DNA of 64,000 nucleotides, taken from positions 2,170,001-2,234,000 of the forward strand of contig NC_021921.1 in the NCBI RefSeq assembly GCF_000470655.1, written 5' to 3'. The notes beneath the pieces are model-generated. The model saw nothing but the letters and a program-made list of their open reading frames with translations. It was not told the DNA's origin and made no database searches. The translations under genes and the position numbers were made by a program. How positions within the stretch are numbered: position 1 is the stretch's first letter; each line of letters begins with the position of its first letter. Positions 17,632 to 26,297 of this stretch are shown in pieces. Origin of the DNA: Halorhabdus tiamatea SARL4B. GTDB taxonomy: Archaea; Halobacteriota; Halobacteria; Halobacteriales; Haloarculaceae.

Positions 17632-18213
17632 TTATGGTTCGACTTCCAGTCGGAGCGCATCCGCCTCACCAGCCACGACCGTCACCACGTCTGCGGGTGG
17701 TCCCGCTGGATCGAAGGACAGCTGCATCAGCGTCGCTACCGGCGTCATCGCATCACCGCAAGGCTCATCGGCTGGGGATGTCCGGTTGATCCCGACCGAC
17801 ACCGATACCACGTCGTCGGTCATCTGGGGCTCGCCGTTCAGGCGGAGTTCGTAACACGTCTGGCGCGCGACCGCACGGACGTACAGGAGCCGTTCACCGC
17901 CTTCGAAGTCCGTCTCTTCGACGAACGTCTCGGCGGTGGTGTCGCCGAAGTAATGCAGTGCCACATCCTGACTGCCGAGCAACACCCCACCGGGTTCGTA
18001 TCGCCAGTCGTTCAGGTCGACGGTCACCGACTGGTCGCTTACGTTATATCCCGTCAGGACTGGCGTGTCGGATCCGCCGTCGGGTTCGGTGGGACTATCG
18101 CCCTTGCCGTCTCCAGTGGTTGTCCGGTCTGGAATCCCGTCTTCCCCGAGACAACCACTCACCGGTCCCGAAAGGGCGAACCCTGCGCCAGCGAGGAACT
18201 GCCGCCGATTCAT
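17632..18213 (-). CDS. Tat-exported lipoprotein, hypothetical
   Basis: 193 residues. The leader MNRRQFLAGAGFALSGPVSGC combines twin arginines and a lipobox cysteine, so it is probably lipid-anchored outside the cell. A Ser/Thr/Asp-rich linker leads to a beta-rich domain with two conserved-looking cysteines. No known function. Confidence 0.75.
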   Translation of the reverse strand: MNRRQFLAGAGFALSGPVSGCLGEDGIPDRTTTGDGKGDSPTEPDGGSDTPVLTGYNVSDQSVTVDLNDWRYEPGGVLLGSQDVALHYFGDTTAETFVEETDFEGGERLLYVRAVARQTCYELRLNGEPQMTDDVVSVSVGINRTSPADEPCGDAMTPVATLMQLSFDPAGPPADVVTVVAGEADALRLEVEP

Positions 18214-18477
18214 GGATACGTGGGTGTAGGCGGGAGGGTTTCATACCTGTTCTGGAGGTTCAGTTGACTTTTTTATCGCCACAACCGGGCGTTTGCTTTC
18301 CAGTTGGACGCTCTTTCGTCAGTGCTTCCGGGTGCGGTCAGTAGAATTCGGCAGACCTCGCCATGTCGATCGAAATCCGGCAAACGACCACGAGAAACCG
18401 GTGAGTGTGTCGATCTGACCATCTTTATATCTCCGTCATAGCAAGGCACTCGTTCTGCGGGCCACTTCCCCTGGTCG

Positions 18478-18903
18478 ATGACCGGAGAGACCACGAAACT
18501 GGGATTCATTTGTGTCCAGAATGCGGGCCGCAGCCAGATGTCGACGGCTTTCGCCGAGCGCGAGCGGGAGCGCCGCGGGCTCGAAGACGAGGTAGAGATC
18601 GTCACCGGCGGGACCCATCCGGCCGATTCGGTCCACGACGAAGTGGTCGAGACGATGGCCGAGATCGGTATGGATCTCGCGGATCGTCAGCCCCGCGAAA
18701 TTTCGACCCCAGCGTTGAACGAGTGTGACGTCGTCGCGACGATGGGCTGTTCGACGCTCGAACTCGAGGCCGACGTCGAGGTTCGTGACTGGGCGTTGCC
18801 GGATCCCGACGGACAAGACCAAGAGCGCGTCCGTGAGATCCGCGAGCAGGTCGAGGCACGCGTTTCGGCACTCTTCGACGAGTGGTTCGGCCCGGCCGAG
18901 TGA
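18478..18903 (+). CDS. ArsC-like arsenate reductase / low-Mr protein tyrosine phosphatase
   Basis: 141 residues. The P-loop is CVQNAGRSQM (C-x5-R-S) and the late acidic motif is WALPDPDGQD, both as in thioredoxin-coupled ArsC and low-molecular-weight phosphatases. It converges with the ArsR/ArsP group, which favours a role in arsenate reduction. A TTTATAT box at 18422 is about 55 bp upstream of the ATG. Confidence 0.82.
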   Translation: MTGETTKLGFICVQNAGRSQMSTAFAERERERRGLEDEVEIVTGGTHPADSVHDEVVETMAEIGMDLADRQPREISTPALNECDVVATMGCSTLELEADVEVRDWALPDPDGQDQERVREIREQVEARVSALFDEWFGPAE

Positions 18904-18918
18904 TCCTCCCTGGCCGTC

Positions 18919-19254
18919 TCACTCGAACTGCTGGATCACGTCGATGACGTCCTTCCCGCAAGCGGTCGGTTGGTACGTCACGTAGTTGCCGTCACGATCT
19001 GTGCTCACCAGCCCTGCGTCCTTGAGCACTTTGAGGTGATAGGAGAGTTTCGAGTACTCGATGTCGAAAATCTCGACCAGATCACAGACACACAGGTCGG
19101 ACTCGCCGAGCAATCGCATCACCGTCACGCGACGCTCGTCTGACAGTGCCTCGAAGATATCCACGGCGGTCTCGAGGTCACTCCCCTCGACGATCGATTC
19201 CAGGTCGGCCATCGTCTCTCGGTCGACCCGGTAGTCCTTCGATTGTGACGACAT
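18919..19254 (-). CDS. ArsR-family winged-helix repressor
   Basis: 111 residues. Winged helix: IFEALSDERRVTVMRLL, then the metal-site motif ESDLCVCDLVEIF (ELCVCDL type), then SKLSYHLKVLKDAGLV. It probably senses arsenite through the Cys pair and represses the permease transcript. The ATG at 19254 was chosen; the upstream extension has no family match. Confidence 0.88.
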   Translation of the reverse strand: MSSQSKDYRVDRETMADLESIVEGSDLETAVDIFEALSDERRVTVMRLLGESDLCVCDLVEIFDIEYSKLSYHLKVLKDAGLVSTDRDGNYVTYQPTACGKDVIDVIQQFE

Positions 19255-19345
19255 TCGTGTACGTAGTTTCACGGGATCCAGACACAAATCAGTATCTGCG
19301 CCGGCTTCACAGACCGCAGACCTCTCGATTCGTTCCGGCTGACAT

Positions 19346-19585
19346 CTACACCGACTCGAAGACGTCGACCAGCCGATCGACGTCCGGAATGTCTCCTTCG
19401 GTCTTGACTTCACCGTCGACGGCGACGGCGGGCGTATGCATCACACCGCGGTCGATGATTTCCATCTGGCCCTCGACTTTCTCGACGGTCGCCTCGACGC
19501 CGTCGAGGGTTTCGAGTGCTTGGTTGACGCGCTGTTCTGTCTCTTTGCACCTGGGGCAACCAGGGCCGATGACTTCGATTTTCAT
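19346..19585 (-). CDS. Thioredoxin-like redox-active small protein
   Basis: 79 residues. The active site GCPRC comes directly after the first strand (MKIEVIGPGCPRCKETE), and the cis-proline motif is HTPAVAVDGEV. It matches the small family often next to permeases and ArsR genes. A likely role is recycling of thiols on the metalloid-binding CSC of the permease (inferred from position). Confidence 0.85.
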   Translation of the reverse strand: MKIEVIGPGCPRCKETEQRVNQALETLDGVEATVEKVEGQMEIIDRGVMHTPAVAVDGEVKTEGDIPDVDRLVDVFESV

Positions 19586-19624
19586 GGGTTGTGTTGGTTC
19601 GTGTGGTGGTTCGATAGCGATACC

Positions 19625-20785
19625 TCAGACGAGTAGCAGGCCCCAGATGAGGCCCGCGATGGTGGCCGCCACGGCGACGAGACTGACGTACAGGGCCGTC
19701 CGCTTCGTGCCGATCGTTTTCCAGATCACGAGCATGTTCGGCAACGACAGCGACGGCCCGGCGAGCAACAGTGCAAGCGCCGGCCCGTCGGCCATCAATC
19801 CCTGCGAGTACCCGAACAGCGACCCGACGATCGGGACTTCGAGCAGCGTCGGCATGTACAGGATTGCGCCGATGACCGACCCGAGACCAGCCGACAACAC
19901 GGTCGTCTCACCGAAGACGCCCTGGGTGAGCAGTCCGGGGGCGACCTGGTGGGCGAGGAACGTCTCGCCCCCCTTCGTGATCGTCTCCAGGGGACCCATC
20001 CCCTGGGCGATGGCGGTGATCGCGCCGACGATGCCGATGACGAACGTCCCGACGATCAACAGCGGGAAGATCGTCCGCGTGAAGAACCACGTCTCCTGGA
20101 GCCACTCCTCGATCTCGCTGCGATCGAATTTGGCCCACAGCAGATAGCCCAGCACGGCGAACAGCGGCGCGAGCAGCGGTGCCTTGACCGCCCAGGTCAG
20201 CAACCCTGTGGCGGCGATCAGCAGGATCGCGACCTGTGTCCCGAAGAAGCCGCCCGTCACCCACAGGGGGCGCTCGCGCTCGGTGACGACCGTTCCCCCA
20301 TCGGTGGCGACTGACTGTCCCTCTGGACTGTCGCTGTCGTCGCTCCCGAAGACCAACGCCATCGTCAGCCCGATCGCACCAGCCATCGCCACCGCGAAGA
20401 AGGCGCGTGCGCCCCCGAGCGGGAGGCTGAGCGCACTCGCGGTGAACACGACCGCGAGGACGTTGATCGCCGGCCCGGAGAACAGAAAGGCCGTCGCGGG
20501 ACCGATCCCCGCGCCCTTCTTGTAGAGGCCGGCGAACATCGGCAAGATCGTACAGCTACACACCGCCAGCGCGATGCCCGAGACCGACGCGATCGAGTAC
20601 GCCTGGATCTTCGGGGCGTCCGCGCTCAGGTACTTCCGAACGAAGTGATCCGAGAGGATCGCCGAGATCCCCCCGGCGACGAAGAAGGCGGGCACCAGGC
20701 ACGTGACGACGTGCAACGTCAGGTACGACAGTGTCTCGTCGATCCCTGCCCGGAGTATTTCGACGAGCAGTGTCACCAGTGCCAC
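19625..20785 (-). CDS. ArsP/SO_0444-type permease (DUF318)
   Basis: 386 residues from GTG, with nine to ten predicted helices. The signature ALAVCSCTILPMFAGLYKKG, the FLFSGPAINVLA motif and the second half GVFGETTVLSAGLGSVIG define the family. ArsP members export trivalent organoarsenicals through the paired cysteines. It is first in the minus-strand group with the thioredoxin-like and ArsR genes. Confidence 0.85.
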   Translation of the reverse strand: MALVTLLVEILRAGIDETLSYLTLHVVTCLVPAFFVAGGISAILSDHFVRKYLSADAPKIQAYSIASVSGIALAVCSCTILPMFAGLYKKGAGIGPATAFLFSGPAINVLAVVFTASALSLPLGGARAFFAVAMAGAIGLTMALVFGSDDSDSPEGQSVATDGGTVVTERERPLWVTGGFFGTQVAILLIAATGLLTWAVKAPLLAPLFAVLGYLLWAKFDRSEIEEWLQETWFFTRTIFPLLIVGTFVIGIVGAITAIAQGMGPLETITKGGETFLAHQVAPGLLTQGVFGETTVLSAGLGSVIGAILYMPTLLEVPIVGSLFGYSQGLMADGPALALLLAGPSLSLPNMLVIWKTIGTKRTALYVSLVAVAATIAGLIWGLLLV

Positions 20786-20839
20786 TGTCTGACCACCATT
20801 TCAAACTAATCTAAAACGTGCGGTGGCATATAGCTAGCG

Positions 20840-20859
20840 GTTTCAAAAACGATTGAAAC
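20840..20859. promoter_or_regulatory. Candidate ArsR operator upstream of the permease
   Basis: Perfect inverted repeat GTTTCAA-AAACGA-TTGAAAC about 55 bp upstream of the permease start. The TTCAA/TTGAA half-sites resemble ArsR-type operators. A TATA-like CATATAGC lies between it and the gene. Confidence 0.55.
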
Positions 20860-20924
20860 AGAACTGGTCGAATTTGATCAGTCGGCTGATGGGAACTGGA
20901 CGGATTCCGCGTGATCGTGCGTTT

Positions 20925-21452
20925 TCAGAAGTCCATATCTTCGGTGTCGTCGGAGTCCTCTGCCGAGTCGAACGTCGGGTCCGTAAAGGAGTTCAGGTCG
21001 CCCTCGACGTCGGGGTCCTCGTCAGGTTCGAACGCTTCGGGGGGACGGCCCGCCTCGTCGATGACCTCGTCACTGATGACGACCGGGCAGTCATCCCGGA
21101 GGGCAATCGCGACCCCATCGCTGGGACGAGCGTCGAAGACCGCGTTCTTTCGTGATCCATCGACGTACTGTTCGGCGTCGATTTTCGCGTAGAACGTCCC
21201 GTCCGAGAGGTCGTCGATCCGGACGCGGTCGATGGCTGCACCGAACTCTGAGATCATCTCGATCAACAGGTCGTGGGTGAGCGGTCGCTCGAACGGTTCG
21301 TTTTCGATGGCGAGTTGCATCGACTGGGCCTGATCGCCGCTGACGAAGATGGGCACGAGTTGCTCGCGAGCACGCAGCAGGACCACCGGTGCCCCTGCAC
21401 CTTCCTCCCCGACGCCGACGCCCACACCCTCGACGGTCGCTTCGTGTTCCAT
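20925..21452 (-). CDS. DUF151 (bifunctional nuclease) family protein
   Basis: 175 residues. The core VVLLRAREQLVPIFVSGDQAQSM and RPSDGVAIALRDDCPVVISDEVIDEAG segments are diagnostic of DUF151. Some members have nuclease activity; no role is established in haloarchaea. The tail is very acidic (EDSDDTEDMDF). Confidence 0.85.
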   Translation of the reverse strand: MEHEATVEGVGVGVGEEGAGAPVVLLRAREQLVPIFVSGDQAQSMQLAIENEPFERPLTHDLLIEMISEFGAAIDRVRIDDLSDGTFYAKIDAEQYVDGSRKNAVFDARPSDGVAIALRDDCPVVISDEVIDEAGRPPEAFEPDEDPDVEGDLNSFTDPTFDSAEDSDDTEDMDF

Positions 21453-21878
21453 ACCGTGCGGTTGGGCGTGCGTGGTAAAAAGTACTCCCCCGACAGTATC
21501 AGGCGGGGGCCAGCTGTCGACTCAGGTGTCGTGGTGCCCGGACGGATGAGCGTCGTCGGTCCCACGTCCCTCCAGTTTTCCCCGCTCGAATGCGGCCCGG
21601 AGATCACTACGTCGATGTCCAGATCAGCGACGAACATGGTGGGTGCTTGTCCCTTCCGACGTGGCCACACTCGTTTTCGACGACGTCGGTGGCTCTGCTG
21701 TCAGTTTCGAGGACTGTATCGAACGACGCTTGCCCGAAATGGTCCGACAGTTTCGCGTCGAACCCGCTGTGATCGGGATGCAGACGCACATTGTTCGAGG
21801 GAAGCTCCCGAGAGCCCTGAACGGTTCTCCGTGCTGTCTTCGCACAACACTCTCCAGCGCTCGTCTCGTCGCTCGTGG
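21453..21878. other. Intergenic region without a convincing gene
   Basis: Short frames exist on both strands (for example a 99-codon plus frame at 21643), but none shows family motifs or a plausible start context. GC is lower than in the flanking genes. It could be decayed sequence. Confidence 0.4.
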
Positions 21879-23738
21879 TCACCGCTCACAGAATCCCACA
21901 GCCCTCTGGACGGCATCTGGCCGACCGATGAACGTCAGGTGATCTCCCACCTGAATCTCCTGTTCGGGATGGGGGAGATGGTTGTTCCCGCCACGACTGA
22001 TGAGAGCGAGGTGTGCGCCATCCGGGAGGTCGTCCCCGAATTGAGCGACTGTCTCGCCGGTACGACTGGTATTCGTGACTTCGACTTCCTGGACGTCACC
22101 GCTCTGGTCGAACTCGGACATCCAGCGGGCGATCGCCGGTCGCTCGATACGGTTGTCCATCGCCCATGCGACCGAGCGCCAACTCGGGACGGTGTCGACG
22201 TCGAGATCCTCGAACGCGTCGGCGTTCGTCGGTTCGTTCACCCGCGCGATGACTGTCTCGACGCCGAACTTGTTTTTGGCCAGCTGGCTGACCAACAGGT
22301 TGACGTCGTCGTCGGGCGTCGCGACTGCGAGAACCTTTGCGCTCGCGACCCCGGCATCTTGCAGGGTGTTCCGCTCGGACGCGTCCCCCTCTCGAACAGT
22401 ATAGCCCTCAGACCGGAGCCGTTCGGCGACGTCCGGGTCTTTCTCGACGATGACGACTTCTTCGTCGCGGTCTTCGAGTCGCGTCGCCAGTTCCCGTCCG
22501 ATCCGGCCGCCGCCCACGATAAGTACACGTTTCGGTATCACGTCGAGTGCCTGGGCGATATGTCGAGCGCCACCCCCTTCAAACACGACGGTCAGCAGGA
22601 TGACCAGAAACACCATGCCGACGAGGGTCGTCGCCGCCTGTGGGTCCTGGGGTTGGAGTTGTAGGGCAAACAGCGTCGCGACCGACGCCGGGATGATCCC
22701 GCGCGGTCCCATCGCACTCATAAACGCTCGTTCCCGGACGGAGACAGTGTCCCCGATCGTACAGGCCATGACAGCCAGCGGACGCACGACGGCCGCGATG
22801 AGGACTGCAGCGGCCACGCCCGCCAGACCAAGGGTCTGTAGATCACCTACTGATAGTAGCGAGGCGAGCGTGATGAAGACGAAGGAGTTGACCAGCAGCG
22901 TCACGTCGCCTTTGAACTGTTCGATCGTGTCCCGATAGGGTATCTTGAAATTGCCGAGGACGAACCCGGCGGTGGCGACCGCCGCGACCCCTGCCTCCTG
23001 GAAGCGTGCTTCCGCGACGCCGTAGGCGATCAGCGCGGTGACCAACACGATCAATCGCGCGTTCTGTGGGCCGTTGTCCGAGCGACTCAACCGTGTGAGG
23101 GCGACCCGAGCGAGACCCGCGATCACGAAACCGATCGCGATGCCTGCCCCGAACCGGAGGAGGAACTCCCCAACAATCATCTCGACGCCGCGCCGGGTGA
23201 GGACGACGTATTCGAAGGTGACGACGGCCAGGATCGCAGCCGTCACGTCGTTGACGACACCCTCGATCTCGAGGGTCGAGGCGACCCGCTCGCGCACCAT
23301 CACGACGTCCATGATCGGTGTGATGACCGTCGGGCCGGTCGCGACCAGCAGTGACCCGATTAACAGCGAGACGTCCCACGGCGCACCGACGAGATAGTGG
23401 ACGATCACAGTCGCTCCGAGCAGCGTCGCCGCTGCGCCGATCGTGACCAGTCGGAGCGTACTCCGTGGCGCTTCCTGTATTCGCTCGATTTCGACGGAGA
23501 ACGCCCCCTCGAAGACGATGATGGCGACGCTCAGGCCGACGATCGCGGGAAGTGCCCCATCGGGGCCGCCGAACACCTCGGGCGTGACGAGTCCGAATCC
23601 TTCCGGGCCGACGACGATACCTGAGAGGATAAGGAACAACACGCTCGGAATTTGCAGCCGATCTGCGAGGATTTTCGAGCCGACGCCTAACCCAACGATG
23701 GTCGTGACGACGGCGATAATTTCGACCGGGGTGCTCAC
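21879..23738 (-). CDS. CPA-type cation:proton antiporter with C-terminal TrkA-N/TrkA-C domains
   Basis: 619 residues from GTG. Residues 1-390 hold about 12 helices with the Na/H exchanger motif ATGPTVITPIMDVV and EIEGVVNDVTAAIL. The Rossmann domain VLIVGGGRIGRELATRLE and its ligand region VVIVEKD follow, then a RCK/TrkA-C domain to the end. Such fusions exchange Na or K for protons under nucleotide control. The longer in-frame extension to 23927 lacks family similarity, so GTG 23738 was preferred. Confidence 0.88.
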   Translation of the reverse strand: MSTPVEIIAVVTTIVGLGVGSKILADRLQIPSVLFLILSGIVVGPEGFGLVTPEVFGGPDGALPAIVGLSVAIIVFEGAFSVEIERIQEAPRSTLRLVTIGAAATLLGATVIVHYLVGAPWDVSLLIGSLLVATGPTVITPIMDVVMVRERVASTLEIEGVVNDVTAAILAVVTFEYVVLTRRGVEMIVGEFLLRFGAGIAIGFVIAGLARVALTRLSRSDNGPQNARLIVLVTALIAYGVAEARFQEAGVAAVATAGFVLGNFKIPYRDTIEQFKGDVTLLVNSFVFITLASLLSVGDLQTLGLAGVAAAVLIAAVVRPLAVMACTIGDTVSVRERAFMSAMGPRGIIPASVATLFALQLQPQDPQAATTLVGMVFLVILLTVVFEGGGARHIAQALDVIPKRVLIVGGGRIGRELATRLEDRDEEVVIVEKDPDVAERLRSEGYTVREGDASERNTLQDAGVASAKVLAVATPDDDVNLLVSQLAKNKFGVETVIARVNEPTNADAFEDLDVDTVPSWRSVAWAMDNRIERPAIARWMSEFDQSGDVQEVEVTNTSRTGETVAQFGDDLPDGAHLALISRGGNNHLPHPEQEIQVGDHLTFIGRPDAVQRAVGFCER

Positions 23739-24008
23739 GCGCGTACTACCAGGCCGATTTCCATCAATATGGCGCTCACCCCGGCGGCGGACTGTGATAT
23801 CCATTCGATTCGTCTCTGAACGCCGAAAAGACGCCCGTCGAAAGCCGACGCGTGGAATTCTGTATCGAGTCGCGATCGCTGTCCAGTCCTTCGTTGTCTG
23901 TCGACAACGGTCTTTGAGTACTAACAATGCAAAATTATCTTACACAATGGAATGAACCGGTATTTAGTGGTGAAAATTACGCTCGACTGGATCGTTGGTT
24001 GTATTGCG

Positions 24009-24182
24009 ATGACAGAGGACGATTCACCACCGATGTCCCCAGCCCGTTTCTTCGAGGTCGTCCGATCGGCCGTCAACGACGGGTTCGAGGAGGCGATCGC
24101 CCAGCACGAACGCCGGCCGACGCCGTCGAAACTCGCTGAATTGCGAGCGACAGAAGTGCTCCGGCAGGGACCTCTACACTGA
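24009..24182 (+). CDS. Small hypothetical protein at the edge of the integrated element
   Basis: 57 residues, acidic start MTEDDSPPMSPARFFEV then a helix FEEAIAQHERRPT. No family recognised. It ends 47 bp before the integrase. An attachment site could lie here, but no tRNA is present. Confidence 0.45.
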   Translation: MTEDDSPPMSPARFFEVVRSAVNDGFEEAIAQHERRPTPSKLAELRATEVLRQGPLH

Positions 24183-24188
24183 GTTCAA

Positions 24189-24202
24189 TGCCATACATAT
24201 AA
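24189..24202 (+). promoter_or_regulatory. TATA box of the integrase gene
   Basis: CATACATATAAATG lies about 30 bp upstream of the ATG at 24229. This spacing suggests a leaderless transcript, common in haloarchaea. Confidence 0.5.
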
Positions 24203-24228
24203 ATGGCTGGCTGGTATACGGACCGTCC

Positions 24229-25443
24229 ATGTACGACGAGACTGATAAGTACGAAAACCTCCGCGAGCGTATCCACGACAGCGCCGACATCAGCGATGCC
24301 GATGCGGAGGCACTCGACGCCTTCGCGGAACGTCTCGATCTCCTCAACAGCGAGTACTCGGTCGCGCGGAAGGCCAAGCTGCTGAACCATCTCGTCATCA
24401 TAGCAGAGTCCCACGGCGACCTCGCGGCCGTCCTCGAGGATCGTGACGCTGCCGAGAGTGCCGTCGCCTGGATCAACCGCCGCTACGACAACGAGGAGAC
24501 CAACCGGGACTACCGCGTTGCACTCCGCGTGTTCGGCCGCCACGTCACCGACGGCGACGACGTGCCGCCGACCCTGGAGTGGATCCCCTCCGGTACCCCC
24601 TCGACGCACGACCCGACGCCCGACCCCAGTCAGATGCTCCGGTGGGAGGCCGACGTCCAGCCGATGCTCGAAGCGGCGGCGAACGATCGTGATCGCGCCG
24701 CGGTCGCGTTGCAGTTCGACGCGGGCCTGCGCGGCGGGGAGTTCGCCGGACTGTCGGTCGGTGATCTGACCGACCACAAGCACGGCCTCCAGGTCACCGT
24801 CGAGGGCAAACAGGGCCGCCGGACGGTCACGCTGATCCCCTCGGTCCCGTACGTCGAGCAGTGGCTCGCCGAGCATCCTGCCCCCGAGGATCCGGAGGCC
24901 CCGCTGTGGTGTCGCCTCGACCGCCCCGATGACACCTCGCAGGCCTTCAAGATCAAGATGCTCAAGCGCGTGGCCGACCGCGCGGGCGTCGACAAACCGG
25001 CGACGCCGACGAACTTCCGCAAGTCCTCGGCTGCCCACCTCGCCTCGAAGGGGATGAACCAGGCTCACCTCGAAGATCACCACGGGTGGGTCCGGGGGAG
25101 TGACGTCGCCTCCCGCTACGTCTCGGTGTTCGCCGAGGAGAGCGACCGGGAACTCGCTCGCGTCTACGGTGCCGATATCGAAGAGGAGGCCTCCGACGAC
25201 GAGATCGCGCCCTTGGAGTGTCCCCGCTGTGGCGAGAAGACGCCCCGCGAAAAACCGCTCTGCGTGTGGTGCGGGCAGGCGCTGGAACCCGGTGCGGCCG
25301 AGCGGGCCGACCGCCTCGAAGAGATCGTCGTCGAGGAGGCCGCCAAGGCCGATCCCGCCGATGCCGAACAGTTCCTCGACCTCCGCCGGCAGATCGCCGA
25401 CGACCCCGAGGCCCTGGCCGACGCGATCGACGAGCTGCGCTGA
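24229..25443 (+). CDS. int: Tyrosine recombinase (integrase) with C-terminal zinc ribbon
   Basis: 404 residues. An N-terminal SAM-like core-binding domain (about 1-125) precedes the catalytic domain: R168 in DAGLRGGEFAGL, the second Arg in NFRKSSAAHL, HHGW, and nucleophile Y297 in ASRYVSVF. A zinc ribbon CPRCGEKTPREKPLCVWCG (about 331-349) and a helical Ala/Asp/Glu-rich tail follow. This is the phage/XerCD family usual for haloarchaeal proviruses and integrative plasmids. It is the first gene of the element and is transcribed towards its interior, convergent with the tiny-gene operon. Confidence 0.92.
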   Translation: MYDETDKYENLRERIHDSADISDADAEALDAFAERLDLLNSEYSVARKAKLLNHLVIIAESHGDLAAVLEDRDAAESAVAWINRRYDNEETNRDYRVALRVFGRHVTDGDDVPPTLEWIPSGTPSTHDPTPDPSQMLRWEADVQPMLEAAANDRDRAAVALQFDAGLRGGEFAGLSVGDLTDHKHGLQVTVEGKQGRRTVTLIPSVPYVEQWLAEHPAPEDPEAPLWCRLDRPDDTSQAFKIKMLKRVADRAGVDKPATPTNFRKSSAAHLASKGMNQAHLEDHHGWVRGSDVASRYVSVFAEESDRELARVYGADIEEEASDDEIAPLECPRCGEKTPREKPLCVWCGQALEPGAAERADRLEEIVVEEAAKADPADAEQFLDLRRQIADDPEALADAIDELR

Positions 25444-25445
25444 GG

Positions 25446-25595
25446 TCATTTTCCCTCCCTCTTCGCGTGCCGGTGGAGTGCACGCACGACCCGCTCGCCG
25501 TCCTCGGTGGCGGTGCCGTTTTCGAGGATTCGGGCGGTGAGCGCTTCGAGACTCTCTTCGTCGTCGGTGTCGCGATCGCGTGCGCTGGCGCTCAC
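25446..25595 (-). CDS. Tiny acidic protein, last gene of the minus operon
   Basis: 49 residues from GTG. A GGGGGGTGGT Shine-Dalgarno-like stretch, itself part of the GCATGC palindrome, lies a few bases upstream. The sequence is a short helix-rich acidic chain (DRDTDDEESLEALTARILENG). Function unknown. Confidence 0.55.
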   Translation of the reverse strand: MSASARDRDTDDEESLEALTARILENGTATEDGERVVRALHRHAKREGK

Positions 25596-25601
25596 GGGCG
25601 A

Positions 25602-25627
25602 CCACCCCCCGCATGCGGGTGGGGGGT
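25602..25627. promoter_or_regulatory. GCATGC palindrome with poly-C/poly-G flanks (copy 1)
   Basis: Core CCCGCATGCGGG at 25608-25619 with runs of C before and G after. The right-to-left G run doubles as a ribosome-binding site for the gene ending at 25446. Confidence 0.55.
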
Positions 25628-25638
25628 CGTGACGTCGA

Positions 25639-25740
25639 TCACGCCCGCCCACCTCCGCAGGCACTGTAACCACACTCCGGACACCACTCACAGCCAGCTT
25701 CGGGACGAAGCCGAGTGCTACCGCAGTTGGGACACGTCAC
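25639..25740 (-). CDS. 33-residue zinc-ribbon protein
   Basis: Starts V/MTCPNCGSTRLRPEAGCEWC and continues CPECGY. Four Cys pairs form one zinc ribbon. The GTG overlaps the previous stop (GTGA). Confidence 0.65.
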   Translation of the reverse strand: MTCPNCGSTRLRPEAGCEWCPECGYSACGGGRA

Positions 25741-25856
25741 TGTTGCTCACCTCGTGGATCGTTGAAACTGGTCAAGCTGTCCTGTCGATCTTCGCCTCGG
25801 CCCTTCAATGCCCGGAATGAGCCAATCTCACGCTCAGTGAACTCACTCACCTTCAT
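25737..25856 (-). CDS. 39-residue hypothetical protein
   Basis: Starts MKVSEFTEREIGSFRAL, charged and probably helical. It overlaps the previous gene by 14 bases and the next by four. No family recognised. Confidence 0.5.
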   Translation of the reverse strand: MKVSEFTEREIGSFRALKGRGEDRQDSLTSFNDPRGEQQ

Positions 25857-25992
25857 CACCCCCGAGTGCCCGCGCACACACGGGACAGACCGGCGCTTCG
25901 CGGACGGCACAGTAACCCGCGGCCTGGCGACCACAGGCACACTCGTCGGGCGCGACCGCGACCGTGCGACGCTGGGGTGCGCGCCGGCTCAC
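25843..25992 (-). CDS. 49-residue zinc-binding protein
   Basis: Basic N-terminus (SRRAPQRRTVAV), then ECACGRQAAGYC and CPVCARALGG. This is a compact zinc-finger pattern. The GTG overlaps the upstream stop by four bases. Confidence 0.6.
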   Translation of the reverse strand: MSRRAPQRRTVAVAPDECACGRQAAGYCAVREAPVCPVCARALGGDEGE

Positions 25993-26297
25993 GCGTCGGC
26001 ACCTCCGTTGGTGGCGAACAGCGATCGCCCGGCCAGCGCCGGGACGCCACACTCCTCACAGACGGCCAACTCCATCGTCTGGCTCGTCCGGTAGACGGCC
26101 GTGTGGGTCGCGTCCTGGCCGCACTTCTCGACCTCGTCGTCGGTCCACACCCAGTGCTGGCACGACTCGGCGATGGGCTCGGCGAAGACGCCGACGAACT
26201 CGGGTTCCTCGTCGGGCGTCGCCAGCCACGCCCAGTCCTCGTACGGCGGCTGCTCGCCGTCGGGGGCTGTCTCGGGAGCCGGCGTCTGGCCCCTCAT
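25989..26297 (-). CDS. 102-residue zinc-binding hypothetical protein
   Basis: Pro/Glu-rich start, then ESCQHWVWTDDEVEKCG and LAVCEECGVPAL. Cys/His spacing suggests one zinc site, as for a treble-clef or ribbon. It is coupled by overlap to the J-domain gene upstream. Confidence 0.6.
   Translation of the reverse strand: MRGQTPAPETAPDGEQPPYEDWAWLATPDEEPEFVGVFAEPIAESCQHWVWTDDEVEKCGQDATHTAVYRTSQTMELAVCEECGVPALAGRSLFATNGGADA

Noticed and set aside
21643-21942. 99-codon plus frame before the antiporter
   Set aside because: No motif, and it overlaps the end of the convergent antiporter gene.
24073-25614. 513-codon minus frame opposite the integrase
   Set aside because: The integrase catalytic residues are intact on the plus strand; the frame is a shadow despite starting at the GCATGC palindrome.
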